From: Rhizobium sp. CF122
Lineage (GTDB): Bacteria; Pseudomonadota; Alphaproteobacteria; Rhizobiales; Rhizobiaceae
Direction: 5' to 3'
Assembly: GCF_000282035.1 (NCBI RefSeq)
Contig: NZ_AKKA01000069.1
Location: 22,930 to 86,929 of the forward strand
DNA length: 64,000 nucleotides
This document shows, piece by piece, positions 8,555 through 17,640 of the stretch. The translations under genes and the position numbers were made by a program. How positions within the stretch are numbered: position 1 is the stretch's first letter; the number at the start of each line of letters is the position of its first letter. Below the pieces are notes generated by a model. That model worked only from the letters and a program-made list of their open reading frames with translations. It searched no databases and was not told the origin of the DNA.

Positions 8555-9960
8555 CGGCCGACGTTTTTGCAGAATGAGTGGCCGTAACTTAACGCACTTA
8601 TTGTGAGGCCCCGATGTTTAAGACCGAAAAAGGCGCGATCGCCATTCACACGAACCTTGGTGCAATCTTCGTTTCACTGGAGCTGAGTCGTTCGACCTGG
8701 CTGATCACGTCGCTGTCGCCGGGGAACGGTGAGAGGATGTCGAAACACTCTTTGAGGGCAGGAGACGTCGCCGGATTGTTTGGTCTGCTTTCGAAGTTGC
8801 GGGAGAGATGCCGGGCAAAAACCAGGAATGACTATCCTATCGTCACCATTCAGGAAGCCGGGCTCGACGGCTTCTGGATCCATCGCGTGCTTGAGAAGGC
8901 GGGGATCGAAAGTCATGTTGTGGATGCAGCGTCGATCGCGACATCACGCCGCCACCGGCGGGTGAAGACGGATCGTATCGATGGCGAGGCGCTGCTTCGG
9001 GTCCTGATGGCGTATAAGAGAGGAGAGCCCCGCGTGTGCTCGATGGCACGGGCACCATCGCCTGACGAGGAAGACCGGCGACGGATTGGCCGGGAGCGCA
9101 AGGCGCTAACAGCCGAGCGGGTCGCCCATGTCAATCGCATAAAGGGGCTGCTGTTCTCGCAAGGCATCACCAACTATGAGCCAATGAATACGGATCGGCG
9201 GCAACAGTTGGAAGACTTGCAGACTGGCGACGGGCGTGCCTTGCCGACGCATATGAGAGCGCAGATTGGTCGGGAACTGGATCGGCTGGAACTTCTGCTC
9301 GAACAGATCAGGACAGTCGAGGACGAGCGCGACGCGCTCATCGCTGCGCAGACCGCGGAGACGATGCCCTCGCCGGTCACGATGCTACTTGAGATCAAGG
9401 GGATCGGCACTGAGTTTGCAAACATCCTGTGGGTGGAAGGGCTGTTCCGGCATTTTGACAACCGCCGTCAGGTCGCCGCCTATGCTGGACTGGCTCCGAC
9501 ACCTTGGCAAAGCGGAGCCATTGATCGGGAACAGGGCGTTTCAAAAGCGGGCAATCCGAGGCTGAGGGTGACATTGATACAGCTGTCATGGCTGTGGTTA
9601 CGACATCAGCCGAACTCTGTGCTGAGCCAATGGTTCAATGCACGCGTCCACCGCAACGGTGGACGTATGAAGAAGTCGACCATTGTCGCGTTAGCCCGCA
9701 AGCTGCTGGTGGCAATCTGGAAATACGTCGCCTCGGGTGTCGTCATCGAAGGGGCAATCATGAAGAGGGCTTGATTGTCACCACACATCACCCGTTCCGA
9801 AATCTACCAGGATCTCATCAATCCTGGCGGATCCGGGTCGACGAACCGAATGTCACCGTGGCGAAATGCCGGTAATGGAGAATGGTCTCGTCGTCCTGAG
9901 CCCTACCCGCCGCAAGCGGGATCTTGGTACGGCCGCGACAGCGCCGACCGAATGTGAGGT
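8555..9960 (+). mobile_element. IS110-family insertion sequence (ends approximate)
   Basis: Holds one intact transposase gene (8614-9774) plus about 60 bp before and about 180 bp after it. IS110-family elements usually lack terminal inverted repeats and target duplications, so the ends cannot be read here and the limits are estimates. A second, decayed IS110-family gene lies directly downstream. Confidence 0.6.
8614..9774 (+). CDS. IS110-family transposase, apparently intact
   Basis: 386 residues, full length for the family. The N-terminal DEDD (RuvC-like) domain shows the acidic pattern: an early Glu in VSLELSRSTW, Glu in IQEAGLDGFWIHR, and two Asp in VKTDRIDGEAL. The C-terminal transposase_20 domain is complete (LLEIKGIGTEFANILW, AAYAGLAPTPWQSG, GVSKAGNPRLR with the conserved serine). 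The first acidic residue is Glu, not the more common Asp, as in several rhizobial relatives. No frameshift is seen, so it may be active. Confidence 0.93.
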   Translation: MFKTEKGAIAIHTNLGAIFVSLELSRSTWLITSLSPGNGERMSKHSLRAGDVAGLFGLLSKLRERCRAKTRNDYPIVTIQEAGLDGFWIHRVLEKAGIESHVVDAASIATSRRHRRVKTDRIDGEALLRVLMAYKRGEPRVCSMARAPSPDEEDRRRIGRERKALTAERVAHVNRIKGLLFSQGITNYEPMNTDRRQQLEDLQTGDGRALPTHMRAQIGRELDRLELLLEQIRTVEDERDALIAAQTAETMPSPVTMLLEIKGIGTEFANILWVEGLFRHFDNRRQVAAYAGLAPTPWQSGAIDREQGVSKAGNPRLRVTLIQLSWLWLRHQPNSVLSQWFNARVHRNGGRMKKSTIVALARKLLVAIWKYVASGVVIEGAIMKRA

Positions 9961-10209
9961 TGATCAGGCTCGGCAAAACGAGCTGTGTCATGCAGTCGGG
10001 CTTTGGAACCTGGAGCCGATACCGTGAAAAGGAGTGATTTCTTATGACCGACTTGACGCAGACTTTCCCATGTGAGGTGACATGAAAGAGGTCGCCTCTG
10101 GAGAGAACGGATCACTGATATGCAGGTGATGATCGAGGGACAGTCACGCTTCCAGCCTTTCGGCTTATCCTGTTGGGGTTTTCGAGATCTCAACAAGGGA
10201 GTTGGAAGC
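9775..10209. other. Spacer between the two IS110-family transposase genes
   Basis: No credible gene. It probably contains the right end of the first element and the left end of the second. Short open frames here have no recognisable content. A Shine-Dalgarno (AAGGGAG) at its end serves the transposase remnant. Confidence 0.5.
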
Positions 10210-10964
10210 ATGACTGCCTGTTATGATTACCATATCGGCGTCGACTACCACAAATCCTATAGCCATCTGGTCGTCCAGGATTCGGGCGGCAAGACGCTCA
10301 GATCCGGCCGGGTGAAGAACGACCGCCAGTCGCTTGGCGGGTTTCTCGAACGCTACCGGGAGAACTCGCATGCCGTTGTCGAGGCCACCCGCAACTGGAT
10401 GGTGATGTATGACTGGCTCGACGACATTTGTGATGATGTCGTTCTCGCCCATCCGTTGAAGGTCAAGGCGACGCCAAGATCAAGACCGACAAGATCGATG
10501 CGACGGTGCTGGCGCATCTGCTCAGAGCCGACCTGGTGCCGCAGGCTTGGGCACCGAGCGACAAGGCCCGCGAGCTGCGTGTCGCGCTACGCGAGCGGAT
10601 GTTTTACGTGCGGCTGCGCACGATGACGAAGAACCGCATCGTGACGGTGTTTGATCGCTATCCGGAACAGACGACCGCGACCTATTCGTCCGGCGGCAAG
10701 ACCTATCACGGCAAAATCATCAAGCAGGGCAACAAGTGGCTGCGCTCGGCCTTCGTCGAAGCGGTGACACCTGCCATCGCCAGCGATGCGCAACTGCGCG
10801 CCCAATACGAACACCTGAAGATCAGAGGAGTAAACAAGGCGCGCGTAGCCATTGCGCGTAAGCTTTTGACGATCGCCTTCCAGATCCTGCGCGACCAGCG
10901 CGCCTATGAGCCGCGCGGCGAAAGCCCAATGGAAGGCGCGTCGACGATGTCCCGGTTGTCCTGA
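10210..10964 (+). pseudogene. Decayed IS110-family transposase (frameshift plus internal deletion)
   Basis: The N terminus starts well (ATG 10210: YHIGVDYHKSYSHLVVQDS, then VEATRNWMVMYDWLDD). The frame changes near 10465-10480: the text after VLAHPLKVKA continues one frame over as AKIKTDKIDATVLAHLLRAD, with a few bases apparently missing. Further on, RYPEQTT runs straight into TYSSGGKTYHGKIIKQGNKW, so roughly the middle third of a normal 320-400 residue protein is gone. The C-terminal domain then continues to a stop at 10964. It is a different subgroup from the intact copy at 8614. The following 267 bp to the SDR start hold no other gene. Confidence 0.88.
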
Positions 10965-11231
10965 TGCACTTCTAGCGAGCCCGGCAGGTCTGGGCTGCGC
11001 TCCTCAAGGAGAATGGGAAACCGGGAGCCGAACGTCACTCTGTGACCGAAGCCAACGCATCAGGTCACGCATTGGAGATGGCTCGAGAACCGCAGGACGG
11101 CAACACTCTGTCCAGCGGAAGCAAAAGATTGAGCCGATCGGCGTCAATGCCGATCAAAACGAAACCGAACCCAAGGAAAAGCCGCCAGTTCAAGGCGTTT
11201 TGCCCCTTGTGTTCTTTCATTGGAGGAGTGC

Positions 11232-12053
11232 ATGACCACAGACCACAGCCGCCTCGACGGCAAAATCGCTATCGTAACCGGCGGTACGCAGGGCCTTGGG
11301 GCAACGATTGCCCGCCTCTTTGCCGAGCGCGGCGCCAAGGGCCTCGTCATTTGCGGCCGCAACGAGCAGAAAGGGAAGGCGAAGGCCGAAGAGATCGCTG
11401 CCGCCACGGGGGCCAATGTCGTTTATGTCAAGGCCGATCTCGGGCAGGTCGACGATGCGAAAAACGTCGTTCATGTCTGCGACCAGACGTTCGGCCGCGT
11501 CGATGCTCTCGTGAATGCGGCCGCCATCACCGACCGCGGAACCATCCTGGATACCAGTCCGGAACTCTTTGACGCCATGTTCGCCGTCAACGTCCGCGCG
11601 CCGTTCTTCCTGATGCAGGAAACGGTGAAGGTGATGCGTCGTGAGAAGATCGAGGGCACGATCGTCAATATCGGCTCCATGTCGGCCAAGGCAGGGCAGC
11701 CCTTCATTACCGCCTATTGCGCCTCGAAGGGTGCCCTGGAAACGTTGACGAAGAACACGGCCTACGCACTGCTGCGCAACCGCATCCGCGTCAACGGCCT
11801 CAACATCGGCTGGATGGCATCCGAGGGCGAGGATCGCATTCAGCGGGAATTTCACGGCGCACCTGCTGACTGGCTGGAAAAGGCGGCCGCCGGCCAGCCG
11901 TTCGGCCGCCTCGTGGATCCCGAGGAAGTGGCACGCGCCTGCGCCTATCTCTCCTCGGCGGAATCCGGCCTCATGACCGGGTCCATGATCTGCTTCGACC
12001 AGTCGATCTGGGGCGCCTATGACGGCTCTCCGCATCCGGACACAGCCCTCTGA
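11232..12053 (+). CDS. Short-chain dehydrogenase/reductase (classical SDR)
   Basis: 273 residues from ATG 11232 with GGAGGAG just upstream. NAD(P)-dependent oxidoreductase of the cytosol. The cofactor motif TGGTQGLG is at 16-23, the structural NAA motif at 95-97, and the catalytic Ser near 149-151 with Tyr162-x3-Lys166 (AYCASKGAL). It follows the IS remnants, so its original upstream neighbour and promoter may have been replaced. Downstream lie the SMP-30 lactonase and GH2 genes, consistent with a sugar-oxidation role (for example sugar to lactone), but the substrate is not shown. Confidence 0.92.
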   Translation: MTTDHSRLDGKIAIVTGGTQGLGATIARLFAERGAKGLVICGRNEQKGKAKAEEIAAATGANVVYVKADLGQVDDAKNVVHVCDQTFGRVDALVNAAAITDRGTILDTSPELFDAMFAVNVRAPFFLMQETVKVMRREKIEGTIVNIGSMSAKAGQPFITAYCASKGALETLTKNTAYALLRNRIRVNGLNIGWMASEGEDRIQREFHGAPADWLEKAAAGQPFGRLVDPEEVARACAYLSSAESGLMTGSMICFDQSIWGAYDGSPHPDTAL

Positions 12054-12060
12054 AAAAATG

Positions 12061-12094
12061 CAGAGCCCGACGCTTTTGCCGGCGCCGGGCTCTG
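12061..12094 (+). terminator. Hairpin after the SDR gene
   Basis: CAGAGCCCG (12061-12069) pairs perfectly with CGGGCTCTG (12086-12094) over a 16-nt loop, 8 nt after the stop codon. No T run follows, so it may be an attenuator or mRNA-stabilising hairpin and not a full terminator. Confidence 0.45.
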
Positions 12095-12153
12095 GAACAC
12101 ATCACCGTTTACGTTTACGAAGAGCGTCATATCGCTTTGGGAGGAGCTGACCT

Positions 12154-13065
12154 GTGTCGGAAGATGCGCTCTATGACATCCGTGACGACCGTTTCCGCGG
12201 CCTGATCGCCGGCAGCGCCCGGCTGGAGGAACTCTACAGCGGCTGCCGCTGGGCCGAAGGTCCCGTCTGGTTCTCCGACCTGAATTGCCTGCTCTGGAGC
12301 GACATTCCCAACGAGCGGATGATGCGCTGGGTGCCCGACGGCAGTGTTTCGGTTTTCCGCTCTCCCTCGCACTACGTCAACGGCAACACCCGCGACCGCC
12401 AGGGCCGGTTGATTTCCTGCGAGCACGGCGGCCGGCGCGTCACCCGCACCGAATTTGACGGCCGCATCACGGTGCTGGCCGACAGCTACAAGGGCAAGCG
12501 CCTGAACTCTCCGAACGACGTCGTCGTCAAATCGGACGGCTCGATCTGGTTCACCGATCCGAGCTACGGAATCATGTCCGACTACGAAGGCCACAAGGCG
12601 GAACCGGAGCAGGAAACCCGTAACGTCTACCGCATCGACGCTCCGACCGGCGAGATCGAAGCAGTCGCTACCGATTTCATCCAACCGAACGGCCTTGCCT
12701 TCTCGCCCGACGAAAAACAGCTCTACATCGCCGATTCCGCCTCTTCCAATCATGAGGTGCCGCGCCATATCCGCGTTTTCGACGTCGTCGACGGCAGGAA
12801 GCTGACGAACAGCCGGTATTTCTGCTCGATTGACCGCGGCGTGCCCGATGGTTTCCGTTTCGATGCCAGCGGCAATCTCTGGACCAGCGCAGCCGACGGC
12901 GTTCACTGCTTTGCGCCCGACGGCACGCTGCTCGGCAAGATCAAGGTGCCGCAGACGGTCTCCAACATCGCCTTTGGCGGCGTGAAAAAGAACCGGCTCT
13001 TCATCACGGCCACGCAATCCCTGTATTCGATCTACACCACGACCAACGGCGCCCAGTACCCATAG
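12154..13065 (+). CDS. SMP-30/gluconolactonase/LRE-family protein (sugar lactonase)
   Basis: 303 residues from a GTG start at 12154, well supported by GGGAGGAG 7 nt upstream. Six-bladed beta-propeller lactonases of this family open sugar lactones with a divalent metal. Family motifs are all present: AEGPVWF (metal Glu35), RLNSPNDVVV (Asn/Asp about 118-122), WFTDPSYGI, QPNGLAFSPDEK and the Asp in YIADSAS, and PDGFRFDASGNLW. No signal peptide, so cytosolic. Its position between an SDR and a GH2 enzyme suggests stepwise sugar release, oxidation and lactone opening. The precise sugar is unknown. Confidence 0.92.
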   Translation: MSEDALYDIRDDRFRGLIAGSARLEELYSGCRWAEGPVWFSDLNCLLWSDIPNERMMRWVPDGSVSVFRSPSHYVNGNTRDRQGRLISCEHGGRRVTRTEFDGRITVLADSYKGKRLNSPNDVVVKSDGSIWFTDPSYGIMSDYEGHKAEPEQETRNVYRIDAPTGEIEAVATDFIQPNGLAFSPDEKQLYIADSASSNHEVPRHIRVFDVVDGRKLTNSRYFCSIDRGVPDGFRFDASGNLWTSAADGVHCFAPDGTLLGKIKVPQTVSNIAFGGVKKNRLFITATQSLYSIYTTTNGAQYP

Positions 13066-13117
13066 GCCCGCCTCAGCGCTGCCTGGGGCTGGGCATTGCA
13101 TCCAGAAAGAACCACCG

Positions 13118-13186
13118 ATGTTCGAGTTTTCACGCGCCCGCAACCGGCGCCAATCCATCCGCAACGCCTTTTTCATGGGAGCTTGA
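13118..13186 (+). CDS. Possible 22-residue leader or remnant peptide before the GH2 gene
   Basis: ATG 13118 opens a 22-codon frame (MFEFSRARNRRQ...AFFMGA) whose TGA at 13184-13186 is separated by one base from the ATG of the GH2 gene. The arrangement would allow translational coupling. The basic, amphipathic start resembles the N terminus of a membrane protein, so it could also be the stub of a deleted transporter gene. No good Shine-Dalgarno is seen. Low confidence. Confidence 0.25.
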   Translation: MFEFSRARNRRQSIRNAFFMGA

Positions 13187-13187
13187 G

Positions 13188-15431
13188 ATGCGTTCCGTCG
13201 TCTCTTTCAACGAAAGCTGGAGTTTTCACGAGGGTTTCGGCCGGCGTTTGCTCGAGGACTTCGATGGCACGGCGACCGTCAGCCTGCCTCATACGGCCGT
13301 TGAACTGCCGTTCAACTACTTCGATGAGAAAAGCTATCAGCGGGCATTCACCTATCAGAAGATCCTGCGCTGGATGCCGGAGTTTGAGGGCCGCGAGGTC
13401 TCGCTCGTCTTCGACGCAGCCATGGCCGATGCCGTCGTCTACCTGAACGGCGAAGAGGTCATCGCTCACAAGGATGGCTACACGCCGTTCGAAGCACGCC
13501 TCACCGACCGGTTGGCCGTGGGCGACAATCTGATCACCGTAAAAATCGACGGTAGCGAAAATCCAGCGATTCCACCCTTCGGCGGCCGCATCGACTACCT
13601 GACCTATGCCGGCATCTACCGTGACGTCTGGCTGAAGGTCACAGATCCGCTCTCGGTTGGCAACCTGAAGATCGAAACCCACAACGTGCTGGCAGAGGAA
13701 AAGTCGGCAAGTGTGCGCGTCGATCTTGCCAATCCGCAGCAGCTTGCGTTCCTGGGCTCGGTATCCGCGTCGCTGAAGGATGCCGACGGACGCCTGCTTG
13801 CCACGGCTTCCGCGGAGACGACCGGTGAAGACCTGACGCTCTCCTTCGGTAGCCTCACCGGAATTTCCCTCTGGGATATCGCCAATCCCGCGCTTTACGA
13901 ATTGACCGTCGAATTGAAGACAAGCCATGGCTCCGACCGCGTCTCGTCGCATTTCGGCTTCCGCACCGCGGAATTCACGCCCGAAGGCTTTATGCTCAAC
14001 GGCCGATCGTTGAAGCTGCGCGGCCTCAATCGTCACCAGGCATTCCCCTATGTCGGCTATGCAGCAGGGAGATCGGCCCAGGAGCGCGATGCCGACATCA
14101 TGAAGTCGGTGCTGAAGTGCAATATCGTCCGCACGTCGCATTATCCGCAATCGAAGTGGTTCCTCGACCGGTGCGATCGCATCGGTCTCTTGGTTTTCGA
14201 GGAAATTCCAGGTTGGCAGCATATCGGCGACGAGGAGTGGCAGCAGGAATCGATCCGCAATGTCCGGCGGATGATCGAACGCGACTGGAACCACCCCTCG
14301 ATCATCATCTGGGGCGTTCGCATCAACGAGTCGCAGGACAGCCATGACTTCTATGTCGAGACCAACCGGCTTGCCCGTGAACTCGATCCGACGCGCCAGA
14401 CCGGCGGCGTCCGCTACATAACCGACAGCGAGCTGCTCGAAGACGTCTACACGATGAACGACTTCATCCTCGGCAACGAGGAACTGCCCGGCAACAACCG
14501 CCCGCGCACGGCGCTTCGCCCACAGCAGGAATCCACCGGCCTGTCGTACAAGGTGCCGTACATGATCACCGAGTTTGGTGGCCACATGTATCCCACCAAG
14601 ATCTACGACCAGGAAGCCCGGCAGGCCGAGCATGTCCGCCGGCATCTCGAGGTGCTGAACGCCGCCTACGGCGATCCTGACATCGCGGGTGCGATCGGTT
14701 GGTGCATGTTCGACTACAACACCCACAAGGACTTCGGCTCCGGCGACCGGATCTGCTACCACGGCGTCATGGACATGTTCCGCGAGCCGAAGTTTGCGGC
14801 CTATGTCTATGCAAGCCAATGCGATCCCTCCGAAGAGATCGTCATGAAGCCGGTCACGTTCTGGGCTCGCGGCGAGCGCAACATCGGCGGTGTGCTGCCA
14901 CTGATCGTCCTGACCAACTGCGACGAGGTCGAGCTGCGCTACGGCTCAGTGACCAAGCGGATCGGTCCCGACCGCGAGAACTACCCGCACCTGCCGCACC
15001 CGCCCGTCGTTCTCGACCACCGTCATTTCACGCCGGATGAGCTTGGCACTTGGGGCCTTGAATGGATCGACGGCGAATTCACCGGCTACATTGACGGCGA
15101 ACCTGTCGCCAGGTTGACGCTTGTCGCAGACCCGCTGCCGACGACGCTGCAGGTCGTTGCCGACAGCACGACGCTGAAGGCGCGCGAGCGCGACGCGACC
15201 CGCGTCGTCATTCGCGCGCTTGATCAACAGGGCCAGCGCTTGCCCTTCATAAATGACAGTGTGACCCTGCACGTCGACGGGCCCGCAAAGATTGTTGGTC
15301 CAGTATCGGTTCCGCTGCAGGGCGGCACGGCCGGTTTCTGGTTGGAAGCGATCGGACTGACGGGCGCAATCAGCGTGCAGGTAAGCAGCAGCCGCTTCCC
15401 TGATGTCAAGGTCGAACTGACGGCGGTTTGA
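13188..15431 (+). CDS. Glycoside hydrolase family 2 enzyme (beta-galactosidase/beta-glucuronidase type)
   Basis: 747 residues, a retaining exo-glycosidase. Domain order: jelly-roll sugar-binding domain (1-155), Ig-like domain (about 155-262), TIM-barrel catalytic domain (about 263-545), and C-terminal Ig-like domains. Barrel motifs are clear: LRGLNRHQAFPYVG, VRTSHYPQSKWFLDRCDRIG, and DWNHPSIIIWGVRINES with Glu381 as likely acid/base; Glu462 in MITEFGGH is the likely nucleophile. No signal peptide, so it should act on imported oligosaccharides or glycosides. It is last in the plus-strand set and convergent with a lipoprotein gene. Galactoside or glucuronide specificity cannot be decided here. 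Confidence 0.92.
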   Translation: MRSVVSFNESWSFHEGFGRRLLEDFDGTATVSLPHTAVELPFNYFDEKSYQRAFTYQKILRWMPEFEGREVSLVFDAAMADAVVYLNGEEVIAHKDGYTPFEARLTDRLAVGDNLITVKIDGSENPAIPPFGGRIDYLTYAGIYRDVWLKVTDPLSVGNLKIETHNVLAEEKSASVRVDLANPQQLAFLGSVSASLKDADGRLLATASAETTGEDLTLSFGSLTGISLWDIANPALYELTVELKTSHGSDRVSSHFGFRTAEFTPEGFMLNGRSLKLRGLNRHQAFPYVGYAAGRSAQERDADIMKSVLKCNIVRTSHYPQSKWFLDRCDRIGLLVFEEIPGWQHIGDEEWQQESIRNVRRMIERDWNHPSIIIWGVRINESQDSHDFYVETNRLARELDPTRQTGGVRYITDSELLEDVYTMNDFILGNEELPGNNRPRTALRPQQESTGLSYKVPYMITEFGGHMYPTKIYDQEARQAEHVRRHLEVLNAAYGDPDIAGAIGWCMFDYNTHKDFGSGDRICYHGVMDMFREPKFAAYVYASQCDPSEEIVMKPVTFWARGERNIGGVLPLIVLTNCDEVELRYGSVTKRIGPDRENYPHLPHPPVVLDHRHFTPDELGTWGLEWIDGEFTGYIDGEPVARLTLVADPLPTTLQVVADSTTLKARERDATRVVIRALDQQGQRLPFINDSVTLHVDGPAKIVGPVSVPLQGGTAGFWLEAIGLTGAISVQVSSSRFPDVKVELTAV

Positions 15432-15443
15432 GCATATTGCAGC

Positions 15444-15470
15444 CACGCCCAATCCTTCTGGCAGGGCGTG
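15444..15470. terminator. Hairpin between convergent GH2 and lipoprotein genes
   Basis: CACGCCC (15444-15450) and GGGCGTG (15464-15470) are perfect inverted repeats between convergent genes, so it may end transcription from either side. No clear T run. Confidence 0.35.
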
Positions 15471-15483
15471 CCGTGTATCCGGA

Positions 15484-15795
15484 CTATGCCGGTTGCACCG
15501 ATCGCACCGTGCCGTTGTTGTCGACGATGCACGAGAACTTCTTGCCGCCGGCATCGAGGTCGACGCCAAAGGTGCCGTCAGGCAACTGGCGGGAAGCGGT
15601 CGGCAATACCTTGGCGTTCGGACCGGCAACTCCAGCCGCGGAATTGGCGCAAAGCAGCTGCAGATCCGCCGGGGCAGTCTGCAGCGTGGTGCGTGCCATG
15701 CTTTCAGGCGCTGGCGGCGTCGGCGGCGTGCAGGCGCCAAGGAGCGCCGCGCTTGTTATTGCCGTTATTGCGCGGCCGATTGAAATTCCCCTCAC
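15484..15795 (-). CDS. Small hypothetical lipoprotein
   Basis: About 103 residues. A lipobox (ALLGAC) follows a short hydrophobic signal, predicting an outer- or inner-membrane lipoprotein. After a proline-rich linker (TPPTPPAPES) comes a compact domain with two cysteines (LLCANSAAG and KFSCIVDNNG) that could form a disulfide, and the phrase PDGTFGVDLDAGGKK. GTG 15795 with GGGG 9 nt upstream seems a better start than TTG 15810. Not assigned to a named family; the function is unknown. It is followed upstream by the L,D-transpeptidase gene on the same strand, so an envelope role is plausible. Confidence 0.75.
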   Translation of the reverse strand: MRGISIGRAITAITSAALLGACTPPTPPAPESMARTTLQTAPADLQLLCANSAAGVAGPNAKVLPTASRQLPDGTFGVDLDAGGKKFSCIVDNNGTVRSVQPA

Positions 15796-15869
15796 GATGT
15801 TCTGCCCCAAAATCCTGTCCCCCGACTAGCGTTATTTACTCCATCTCCGGCGCTGTGCCGGGCCCATTG

Positions 15870-16568
15870 TCAGACGCCCTTGTAGAGCGCTGCACCCTGC
15901 ATCAGCACGATCACCTTGGCGCCGATCTTGATCCGCGACTCGAGATCCACGATGTCGTCATTGTTCATGCGGATGCAGCCGGAAGAGACGTCGAGACCGA
16001 TGGTCCAAGGTTCTGCGGTCCCGTGGATACGATAGATCGTGTCCTGGTCGCCTTCGTAGAGATAGAGCGCCCTGGCACCCAGCGGATTTTCCGGTCCGCC
16101 CGGCATTCCGTCCTTCCACTTTGCCGCGTTCGGGTCGCGCGCCACCATCTCGGCCGGCGGCGTCCAGGTCGGCCACTCCGCGGTCCGGCCGACGCGCACG
16201 ATCCCGGCCCATCCGAAGCCTTCGCGTCCGACGCCGATGCCGTAGCGGATAGCCTGGCCGCCAGGCTGGACGAGATAGAGGAAATGCTGGTTGCCATCGA
16301 TGATGATTGTTCCCGGCGGCTCGGCCGTTCGGAAGGGAACGGGCTGTCTCCGGAATGCTTCCGGCGGCTGATTGTTGCGCGCGTAGTATTGGCGCGCCTT
16401 CTTCTTGTCGTAGTCGACCCAGGTGTGCGTCTTCGAATCGTAGATCTGGGTCTGCGCCCAGGCAGCAAGCGGGCCAACACACACGGCGACCGCGATCAAG
16501 GCCAAGGTCAGCTTACGTGCACGTCCGACCTCTCTCACCTTCGCCGGAAGTCTATTGCTTTCCGTCAT
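15870..16568 (-). CDS. L,D-transpeptidase (YkuD/ErfK domain), periplasmic
   Basis: 232 residues. A basic N terminus and hydrophobic stretch (KLTLALIAVAVCVGPLAAWA) form a signal peptide with cleavage near AWA-QT. The YkuD domain (about 86-227) ends in the catalytic signature: His182 in RIHGTAEPWTIGLD and Cys198 in DVSSGCIRMNNDD. Such enzymes form 3-3 peptidoglycan cross-links or attach proteins to peptidoglycan. Its ATG overlaps the stop of the upstream binding-protein gene by four bases (ATGA), so translation is probably coupled. Rhizobia carry many paralogues; the individual role is unknown. Confidence 0.93.
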   Translation of the reverse strand: MTESNRLPAKVREVGRARKLTLALIAVAVCVGPLAAWAQTQIYDSKTHTWVDYDKKKARQYYARNNQPPEAFRRQPVPFRTAEPPGTIIIDGNQHFLYLVQPGGQAIRYGIGVGREGFGWAGIVRVGRTAEWPTWTPPAEMVARDPNAAKWKDGMPGGPENPLGARALYLYEGDQDTIYRIHGTAEPWTIGLDVSSGCIRMNNDDIVDLESRIKIGAKVIVLMQGAALYKGV

Positions 16569-17527
16569 TTGCTAGCCCACCCATCTACGCGCTTTGCGTT
16601 GTCGGCGACCCATTTTGTCGCGTATTCGAGTGGCGGTATACGCTCGACTTCGAGCGCATAGCTCATCGCCGTCGCTTCCTCTGGCGACAGATCGACATTT
16701 TCCAGGAACGCGGCGATATCCGGGTGCTTCTTCTCGAAAGCCGCTGCATATCCGATGCGGAAATTGGCCGCGTCCCAGGCCGTCGATGCCGAGGACTTGG
16801 TGATCCAAAGCGGATCGTTGGGACCGACGAGCTTCCACTTGCTGGCATCATGCGCAGGCTCGGCAAGGCGGACGATCTTGTGCAGGTCGAAGATGAAATG
16901 TGGTGCGTAGCAGGCAAAGACCAGCGGCTGGTTCGTCGCAATGGCAATGTCCAGCCCGGCCATCGCGACTTCCTCTTCCGACTCGACCAGCGTCAGGTTT
17001 TTCGCATAGCCGTAGGTATTCGCCCGGACCCGCTCGATCCCTGTCGAAGACCATGTGGGCGCGCCGAGCCACATCTCGCCTTTACCGTCACCATCGGTAT
17101 CGAGAATCTTCGTCTTTTCCGGATCGCTAAGATCCGCGATCGTCTTCAGGCCCTTCTCCGCGGCAGCCGGCGTCGTGCAGATGCCCTGCCAAGCCGGCAC
17201 TCCATGCTTGGCGAGAACGACGACGCCCTTTTCCGTAACGAACCGCTTGATGACATCTTCGAGGTTGGGCTGCCAGACCTCCGGATGGATGTCGACTGTG
17301 CCTTTCTCCAGGCCGTTGAAAGCAAGCAGCGTTCCAAGCTCCTGCACATCGGCATTGAGCCCGAACTCCTTGGCGATGCCGACCTTGAGGATATTTGCCG
17401 TCGCCTGTCCGGAAGGCCAGTTCGGCATCGCGATTACGAGGTCGGCGGAAAAGGCAGCGCTGCTCATTGCAAGCGTTGCGGCGAAGACGGATGAAAAGAG
17501 CCCTGAATATGCTACGCGCTTCGCCAT
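16565..17527 (-). CDS. ABC transporter substrate-binding protein, OpuAC/ProX family (glycine betaine/choline type)
   Basis: 320 residues from ATG 17527 (GGGGGACAGG upstream). A Sec signal peptide ends near AAFSA-DLVIA. The mature part is an OpuAC-type solute receptor (VIAMPNWPSGQATANILKVG, DIHPEVWQPN, WLGAPTWSST), expected to bind a quaternary amine such as betaine or choline in the periplasm. There is no ATPase or permease gene next to it, so it is an orphan receptor that must share another transporter. Instead it is coupled (ATGA overlap) to an L,D-transpeptidase gene, an odd pairing. Confidence 0.88.
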   Translation of the reverse strand: MAKRVAYSGLFSSVFAATLAMSSAAFSADLVIAMPNWPSGQATANILKVGIAKEFGLNADVQELGTLLAFNGLEKGTVDIHPEVWQPNLEDVIKRFVTEKGVVVLAKHGVPAWQGICTTPAAAEKGLKTIADLSDPEKTKILDTDGDGKGEMWLGAPTWSSTGIERVRANTYGYAKNLTLVESEEEVAMAGLDIAIATNQPLVFACYAPHFIFDLHKIVRLAEPAHDASKWKLVGPNDPLWITKSSASTAWDAANFRIGYAAAFEKKHPDIAAFLENVDLSPEEATAMSYALEVERIPPLEYATKWVADNAKRVDGWASK

Positions 17528-17640
17528 GCCTGTCCCCCAAACATGCGATATAGGATCGTAGATATGCACGTCACACTTTGCACGCGAAGATGCATAAAGC
17601 TTTCACATCCGTCAAGTCGAGTTGACGTTCCCGGCTGCGC

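Noticed and set aside
12127..13176. A 349-codon minus-strand frame opposite the SMP-30 gene
   Set aside because: Antisense shadow; the plus strand has all SMP-30 motifs and a strong ribosome site.
13173..14819. A 548-codon open frame on the minus strand opposite the GH2 gene
   Set aside because: It runs antisense to a clear GH2 enzyme, has no family motifs, and is the mirror effect of high GC and codon bias.
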